From: Sporodiniella umbellata
Lineage: Eukaryota; Mucoromycota; Mucoromycetes; Mucorales; Rhizopodaceae
Direction: 5' to 3'
DNA: 64,000 bases
Assembly (NCBI GenBank): GCA_025677835.1
Contig: JAIXMR010000134.1
Span: 1 to 64,000, forward strand
The notes under the pieces are model-generated. The model saw nothing but the letters and a program-made list of their open reading frames with translations. It did no database searches and was not told the DNA's origin. Of this stretch, positions 57,241 through 64,000 are shown one piece after another (the stretch's first letter is position 1; each line of letters begins with the position of its first letter). The translations under genes and the position numbers were made by a program.

Positions 57241-59755
57241 AAATAAATACGGATGAGAGTAACTTACTATTAAAAAAAGACGAGATGTAACTATAAATCC
57301 TTCAAAATAGATATTGGTAGCCAAAGTTTTAGCAAAGTATTTTTCTCCTTTAATTTTTAGACGCCTTTACCTTTATGAATAAACACACTTCCGCAAGGCT
57401 ATTATAACACTGTACTCGCTACGGTTATGCCGTAGGGCTCTTTAAGGCGTGGAATGTGGCTTCTATCGTGAATGTTTTCTGTAGACTTGAGTGCCGCCCT
57501 TGGCGAAGACGCAACTAAATGAAAGAGTTGACTTATTTACTTTTGTAAACAAAGTTTCTATCGAGAACTTTTTGCGCTGGCTTCCTTTTTCTTTTAAAGC
57601 TCACATATAGATTAAAATTGTAACTAACGAAATATACATAGAAAAGAGCAGAGCTAAAATATCAATTAGTAAATACTAATGTGATGTTCGCTAGTATTAT
57701 TATGATAAAATTATTATAACAAAGAACATTCAACTTGCTTAGCTGTCTTTTTATTGACTAAAAAAAAGAGAAATAGAAGATTCTCAGTTGTCACTATAGA
57801 ATAGATAGCTCCTATCCTTAGCAAGGAGATATTTTATTATAAACGACACCTTGACACACAAGATGACAGGTGTTTTAAATGCAGTCTGTGATATTAGATA
57901 TACTAATTTGCTGTTATAATCATACTCGTGTCTCTTAAGGCGTATTAGATAGTGTTAGTTAGAATAACCCTTTTTGCAGCGGAATGGTTACTGACAAAAT
58001 TAAAAAGGCAATTGGAAATGCTACAACTGAAAATCTTCAAGGCCGGACATACCACTCACGAAGACCATTTACAGAATGTATACATATAGAAAAAAACATT
58101 AGCTTAAAAATAATAAATAGCAATGTTGGCGAAACGAAGGCTGAAAATGCGATCCATGTCCAACCCTGGTATTGTTTCTTCAGTTAGAAAAACTCAAAAC
58201 ATCTATTTTTATCAAAAATTGTATGTTATCATTACCCGTCGCAAGAAGAAAAAATTAACTGACTAGTTTAGCCTAGAAGATATAGGGAAAAAACAGAAAA
58301 AAATTGCTATTAATATACAAGAAAAATAAAGCATGAGTCAGAGAGCATACATCACATTTTTAGCCTTTGTTTCGTCAACAATGGCAGGGTTTTTGCAGTG
58401 GTTCCGGCCCCAATTTGACCAAAAAAAATCAAGTAATCAATGTACGTCAATTTGGGTGTTTTACAGACAATGAATAAAATACCACAGAGTTGTTGAGATA
58501 AATAAATCTGAATTGCTATAGGACAACTATCAGAGCTGAAAAATACTACGTTTGTTAAGACAAAACGAGCTAGTTCTCATATGAAAGTAATAAGATGGAT
58601 GTTATGGATTCTACTTTGGCCTTCATCGAGATAGAATTTTCAGCAACGATACCAACCTGATTTATGTTTTATTTTAGATACTTGTTTTTTACAAGCCATT
58701 TATAAACTTTTCCAAAAGTTCACTTTTTTTGTTTTTAGAAAAAAAATCTGTGAATTGTTGGACATTGTCTCTATCTATCGTGCTCGCATTCAGTTACACC
58801 CCTTACTCTTCAGTTACTATCAACCTACATTATATAATCTAAATAAATATATGTCGTCCTTTAAGAGAGGCTGACATAAACAGTTTTATATTTCCGTATG
58901 CGAACATATAACAAACCATGGGTCGTCTAAAATTATTAAAGAAATGATAGGGCCTTTGAAGGGTATCTGTTATAATATGATACTTGAACTGTGTCTGACC
59001 TTGAGTGAGAGGGTTGTAGCTTTCGATTTTTAACTGTATGATTTGTACGTCTATTATAAGGGTGCTTGTCTTGTCAATTTATTCAAAAAAACGAAAGGAA
59101 ACTATTACATATTCTTTTGCTATTCAAAGCATTCCCTCTTAGACTGTCCGTCTATTCTGTTTTTTTATTTAATCTTTTGTCTCGCTCTTACAGATCTGCT
59201 TCGTCTGTAAGCTCTATTGTCCAGAAGTTTCATTACAAGTTCTTGACGCCACTTCTCCCTTACGAAGTTGTGTCGATCCAAACCTGAACCTTTCCGGCTC
59301 TTCTCTTTCCCTGTTTGAAGATATAACTCTTACATAGCGTAGAGGACAGCGAAGAGGGCAAAGTACGCTGAGATTGAAAAACGGACAGTGTAGAGGACAA
59401 CGTGTAATGACTTGGGGTCGACATTTTTCTATTATCGTTACCCAATGTTTATTACATTACTCTGTTACTACATTTCATGTTAGATAATTAATTTGATTGA
59501 ATATTTTTTTACTTCATCAAAGAGTATAAATACTCTTTTAGATGTTCCAAGTGCTTATCTAAAAATATGGTGTATAAATCATCTGGAAGTCACAGATTTT
59601 TTCTAGTGTCCTTATTTTTGTGTTGTATAATCGTAATCATTAGAAGAATGATTTGCTTAAAAAGCCAACACAGCTAACACAGTTCTTTATTATTGTGAAG
59701 AATAAAGTAAGTGAGTCGCATACCGCCTTCCTAGTCAAGATTTATTGAAAATAAA
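57241..59755. other. AT-rich stretch, no gene supported
   Basis: About 2.5 kb. Frames 57984-58187 and 59066-59287 have no domains or splice support. It is possibly degenerate repeat sequence following the gag-like remnant. Confidence 0.45.
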
Positions 59756-61528
59756 TCATCCAGGCACACGTTTTTGGTGTTTATAGAGCGCTTCTTTAAT
59801 TATTTGGTTTGAAGTAGCTAACCATCTACCTTCGTCAGCACCTTCTATGTGTTTTTTTATATCAGAGCGAATATAGGCTTGGTGATTCTATTGGGAGTTT
59901 TTAGTGATACTATTCTATATAACAGTCCTAAAAAAGTCTTACATAAAAAGCCACTGCATCAAGTCGGATAAGGTCGCTTGTTGTTACTAAAGGAGAGCTA
60001 ATAGGATCAAGACAAAAAGATGGGAGCGATATAGGGCATATCGCATTTTTGAAACTATAGCGCCACACAGCATCTTGATAATATGCTGGAGTTTTAGATC
60101 GCACCTTTAAATGAACACTCGTAGCGGATGCAATCAAAATACGCTTATGGCTCAAATTTGCGTGAATATTAAGGTCAAGTTTAAACATTTCTTTTGATCC
60201 TTGACCACATCTTCGTACCATCGTGCTGGTTCCAAAACGAATTCTTTTAAAACGAACTTGGTTCTTTTTTTGCAGCAAGCAAAAATCTTCGGAGGTACAG
60301 CTAGGCTGTAGGGGCAAGAGTCTGTCCAAGCTTGAGGACATGTGTTCTCTATTTCCATATAGTTGTATAAGAGAAACCTCTTTATCTGAGTTTGTTCTCT
60401 TAGCAATCAAACTGACGGAGAAAGATTCAATCTTCTCTAACTTATTGTCAACAATAACCCAGCACGGTTTGTCGACATTTGCTCTAGATATTGCCTTGTT
60501 TCTCAAATACAGTTTTACTGAAACATTGAAAACGTTTCGACGATAAATAGTCCAGCTGTTGCTATATTTGTCGAATATCCCATCTATTTCGGGATCTAAA
60601 TCCAGTATATAACTGTAAACATTTTACTCAATAGGCGCTATGTTAACAAAATATAGTATTACCTTTGTGTTTGTTTCTTATCGTACAATTCATAAAACTG
60701 CTTTGTGTCTGAAAAACAGGGCTTTAAATCGTAGACATATCTTTCTTTTGCTCTTTTAAAAGTGAGGTCTAAATAGTTGTAATCGTCTTCAAAATAACGC
60801 GGTATTTCTTCAGCACAGAGTTGAGGTCTTTCTGTAGATTTGATGGAAAAACCGCAACTATGTAAACTTAATATTTTTTACTAAAAAGATTTTACTTACT
60901 CTTGATTAGTTTTATTGTGGGCATTACTGCTTTCTGTATCGGACGGGTTTTTTCTTTTTGTATTTTGACATAGTTTCTTTTGCGAACACTTGTCGTCAAG
61001 ATTCGGTTTATCTGGTTTGCTACTTTTTTTTAAAGAGATTTGAATTTATGCGTTAGTTTCTTCGCTATGCCTGGGTGTCTTTGTGTATCGAAAAATTATT
61101 TTTAAAAAAAACCTTTTTGCCAGCTGCTTAATTTCAGAATCTGAATGTTCTTTACTGTTTAGACTATTCAGGGGCTTTTTAGACAAAAATAGCCTCCCGG
61201 GGATAGGACTAGGCGGCTCGCTTAAACTGAATAGATAGCTTAGTATTTTTTTTTTATCATATGCTTGTTCTTAAAACAAAGCAACAAACCTAATCGCGTC
61301 GTTGGTAATAGCGCTTTTTTCAGCATTTGATTTGCCTGAATGGTTGCTGACTAGATATGATTTTTCAAAACTAGTCGGTATACTTTTAAAAATGATTAAT
61401 TTTTATGTAAAAGAATTAAGAAAATTGAAGTAGGGTATTAACCTGGTAGGGTTTAGAGAGCCCTTATCAACATGCTTTTCTTTTCTAGTTGTTTTTACTG
61501 TTGTATCTTTTAACGTTTTTGTAGGCAT
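59756..61528 (-). CDS. NDT80/PhoG-like DNA-binding protein, copy 2
   Basis: Seven exons (61443-61528, 61290-61382, 61113-61226, 60900-61022, 60663-60827, 59943-60612, 59756-59887, minus strand) give 460 aa with consistent phases. The plan is that of copy 1: a lysine-rich N-terminus, an exon starting SEPPSPIPGRLFL, a segment with EIPRYFEDDYNYLDLTFKRA and YDLKPCFSDT, the NDT80 domain in a 670-nt exon (SWTIYRRNVFNV, DKPCWVIVDNKLEKIESFSV, FKRIRFGTSTM, RILIASATSVHLKVRSKTPA), and a final exon NHQAYIRSDIKKHIEGADE. The same GTAAGA donor ends the 670-nt exon in both copies. Protein similarity to copy 1 is moderate by eye, so the duplication is old, but all frames are open, which suggests selection. 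Confidence 0.87.
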
Positions 61529-62719
61529 TTTGTTTTAAAGGGAAGAAAGGGCGAACCAGTACTCGAAAATGTAAACGAAAAAGGATCTATTTATTTATTT
61601 ATTTTTTTAAAAAAATATGTATTTATCAATATTGACCTCTTCTTTATCTCTTTCTAAAAGTAGATTTTGCGTATGAAAATATGTTTATAGCTTAGAATAA
61701 AATAAAGGAGCGTGTTAAAATGTCTATTGCTTTTATCTATGTGATTATCTCCTGCTAAAAACGCGCAAAGCTTTTTTTGAACTGTAATGATAAGTGTTTT
61801 TTTCTTTTTATTTTCGAGTCACCATGAAGCGAATATTCTATATCGACTGTACTAGAATTTCAACAAAAAAAGAAGCCTAAAGTGTTTTTTTTTAAGCATA
61901 GACCCCTCCGCAGCCATATAGACTTTATATTATGCATTTTTGCATTTAGTAACTTTCTGAAAAAAAATTACTAAATCTATACAAGAAGAAGGTTCAAAGC
62001 AGAAACTTGGTTTTTAGTCTTGTAACAATAGCGGGTACAATCACAAAATTATTCTTTTTTTTTTGTACAACAGTCAATACTAACTTTACACCTTTTTTTT
62101 ATTGAAAATATTTACTGATGTTTTTGTAATGAGCATAGTTTAGGAAAGCTCAATCTCGTAGCTTTCCTCTTTCAAAAGCTCCTTTCATCGAACTTCTTTG
62201 TTTCAGACTAGCAATTTTATCAATACTGATATACCAGTGCTTTATAAGAACAATACTCAGAAAGTTGACTCGGACAAGCTTATGAAGTCCCGATCTTCTG
62301 ACTGTAAATGTACACTAGTATTGTGCATTGAAATTTCGCGAACCTAAACCATGTTGATGTGCTATGCTGTGCATGCAGTAAGCATTTGCTTATATAAACC
62401 TTATTCACTATGTGTAACACTATAAGGGTTATCAAAAGAGCCTTTTTTTTAAAAAAAATAATTCTAGCAATTTTAGGTAGCTTTTTTAAATAAAATAACC
62501 CAAAGGGATCTAGACACATTACTTGGCTGTTTCCTGAACGTGCATTTTAAGTCTGCTTTACAGTTTTGTATTTTGCTATGTAACACTAGCTTTTGAGGCA
62601 ACATTGATTACTGCTTTGTACAATCGCAAAGTTATTACAACAAAGTTACACCAATGGTATACATAAATATAGGCCCACTTGTAAGTGAAATACGGTTTAC
62701 TTTATTCTAGCCCAAGTTT
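61529..62719. other. Intergenic, no gene seen
   Basis: AT-rich stretch upstream of NDT80-like copy 2. It contains T-then-A palindromes near 61604 and 62442 and no supportable gene. Confidence 0.5.
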
Positions 62720-62925
62720 TTACCACAGAGAGGAAATGGAATGAAATAAGGCTGCACCCAATACAGCGGTTTGTGAAAGGGTGGTAACTTTCTTTTCTAA
62801 GTCAGAATATACTCTATCAAGAGGCTCGAAAAAATATTGAAGTGCACCTTCTGGGGTTATACAATTATAATAAAGATTGACAATCATAAAATACCGCGAT
62901 GAGTTCCACAAAGAACGCGTATCAT
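62706..62925 (-). CDS. Possible terminal exon, product unknown
   Basis: A minus-strand exon with a TTTGCAG acceptor at 62926-62930 encodes DTRSLWNSSRYFMIVNLYYN followed by EGALQYFFEPLDRVYSDLEK and ends ALFHSISSLW then stop. It looks like real protein with an amphipathic helix. An upstream open frame (about 63120-62970, including TAKRHVSHRAVFIPLL) may be another exon, but the phases did not match in my reading. No family is recognised. Confidence 0.35.
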
Positions 62926-63526
62926 CTGCAAAGTTTTTTTTTTTTGAAAAGAAAAAAAAAGAAAAATCTTAGTGAAACAATGTGTTCAATAAAGGTATGA
63001 AAACAGCTCGATGGCTGACATGACGTTTAGCTGTATTTCTCAAATTATTACAAGACAACCTCAAACTTGAGTATTGATTTGTAGGACATTTAAAGAGGCA
63101 AGTATATTTTAGTATTTGGTACAGTATCGCCAAAATCAGTTTATCTAAAAAAAAAAAATAATCTCAAACAAATTAGACATCTCTTTTGATTGAATTTAAG
63201 CGAGCGTGTCTTAGTGATTATCCTAGTACTTTTTAATATTGCATCCAACTGTCTACTTTAATAAAAAAAAATAAGGTAAAGAATACATACTCAAATTTAT
63301 TGTGTCAACTCTTACAGGAAAACAAAGGAATCCACTATGTAAAGCCTTAGAAGAAAAATAGACTGACTGAAAACTGGCAAACTAACGCGTCTTTTTTCTT
63401 GAAATAGAGAGATGTAGACACCCCCTCTTTTTTTTAACTTCTTTCTTTTTCTATAGTATCACCGTTACCACACAAAGATCACGAGTTGCAGGAGTGAAAA
63501 AATGCAATGCGTTAGCTCTGATATCA

Positions 63527-63937
63527 TGCCTCCACACCCAATTTTCACTTTTTATTAGCCAAAGTTCGTTTTGGTTAGGACCGGTTTTCCGCTTTGCTCA
63601 GTCCCAAAGCTCGCTTTAACACCATTCGATTTTCATGTTTGATCCTAAGACAAACTAAAACGACTCTTTATTAATACATTTCTGAAAGCTATCAATAGAG
63701 TGGTTTGCAATGTTGCGAAGAGTTTTTCCGCTAAGAATCAACTTCTTCCTCCTAATCAGTAGCTTCATTTTCTTGCTCATCTAAAATCCTGTCTCGGCTA
63801 TTTTCGAACTCTGAAAGCAATGAATACGGAACTTCGAAATGAAAAAAAGCGAGTTTTGGAAGTAACAAAAACGAAAAATGGGTCTTAACCAAAGCGAGCT
63901 CTGACCAATTAAAAAGAGAAAATCGGGGGTGGAGGCA
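63527..63937. repeat. Long inverted repeat, MITE-like
   Basis: Left arm 63527-63616 and right arm 63846-63937 are imperfect inverted copies of about 90 bases. The outer ends read TGCCTCCACACCCAATTTTC and, on the other strand, TGCCTCCACCCCCGATTTTC; further in, TTTTGGTTAGGACC pairs with CTTTGGTTAAGACC. The roughly 230-base centre has no recognised gene. This is the build of a foldback or MITE element. No clear target-site duplication was seen. Confidence 0.6.
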
Positions 63938-64000
63938 CTGTATATAAATAAAACAATTTTGTTGTGACAGCTGGGTTTTCTTATTTCTATAAAACACCAC

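Overview
The window reads as nuclear DNA from an early-diverging filamentous fungus, most likely Mucoromycota (Mucorales-like). The reasons are: many short GT-AG introns (mostly 44-160 nt); an AT-rich intergenic background full of long poly-A/poly-T runs; fungal-type genes (an APSES factor, a Fig1-type membrane protein, yeast-like and ATF-like bZIPs, NDT80-like factors, a Dma1-type FHA-RING ligase); and a SANT-SWIRM-MPN protein and RPEL protein of kinds better known from animals. Species was not determined. Exon coordinates come from reading splice signals and frame by eye.

Layout. 0.5-22.4 kb is a gene-dense, relatively GC-rich block: a CsbD-like protein, an ARB2A/FAM172-type hydrolase-fold protein (12 exons), a StuA/Efg1-like APSES factor, a Fig1/claudin-like membrane protein, two F-box-type proteins, ribosomal proteins L10 and L15, a coiled-coil protein, a secreted GPI-type protein, a small gene packed against RPL15, allantoinase, an RPEL-repeat protein and galactokinase. 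22.4-38.1 kb is sparser: a YAP-like bZIP preceded by a short ORF, an ATF/CREB-like bZIP, an acidic protein of unknown function, an SLC35C-type sugar-nucleotide transporter and a MYSM1-like deubiquitinase. 38.1-64 kb is AT-rich and repeat-bearing: two NDT80-like genes face each other (42.9 kb plus strand, 61.5 kb minus strand). Between them lie a broken 6.3-kb L1-type LINE, the mitochondrial Fe-S co-chaperone HSCB, a Dma1-like FHA-RING ligase and gag-like debris. A long inverted repeat that looks like a MITE closes the window.

How the genes relate. There is no operon or metabolic cluster. Allantoinase (purine nitrogen salvage) and galactokinase (Leloir pathway) are neighbours only by position. 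The strongest structural stories are three. First, the two NDT80-like paralogs have the same seven-exon plan, including a 670-nt exon of identical length in both. Second, the LINE is flanked by a 15-bp direct repeat, one copy of which contains the stop codon of the first NDT80-like gene, so the insertion appears to have separated that gene from HSCB. Third, RPL10 and RPL15 share an 8-bp element 8-10 bp upstream of their start codons.
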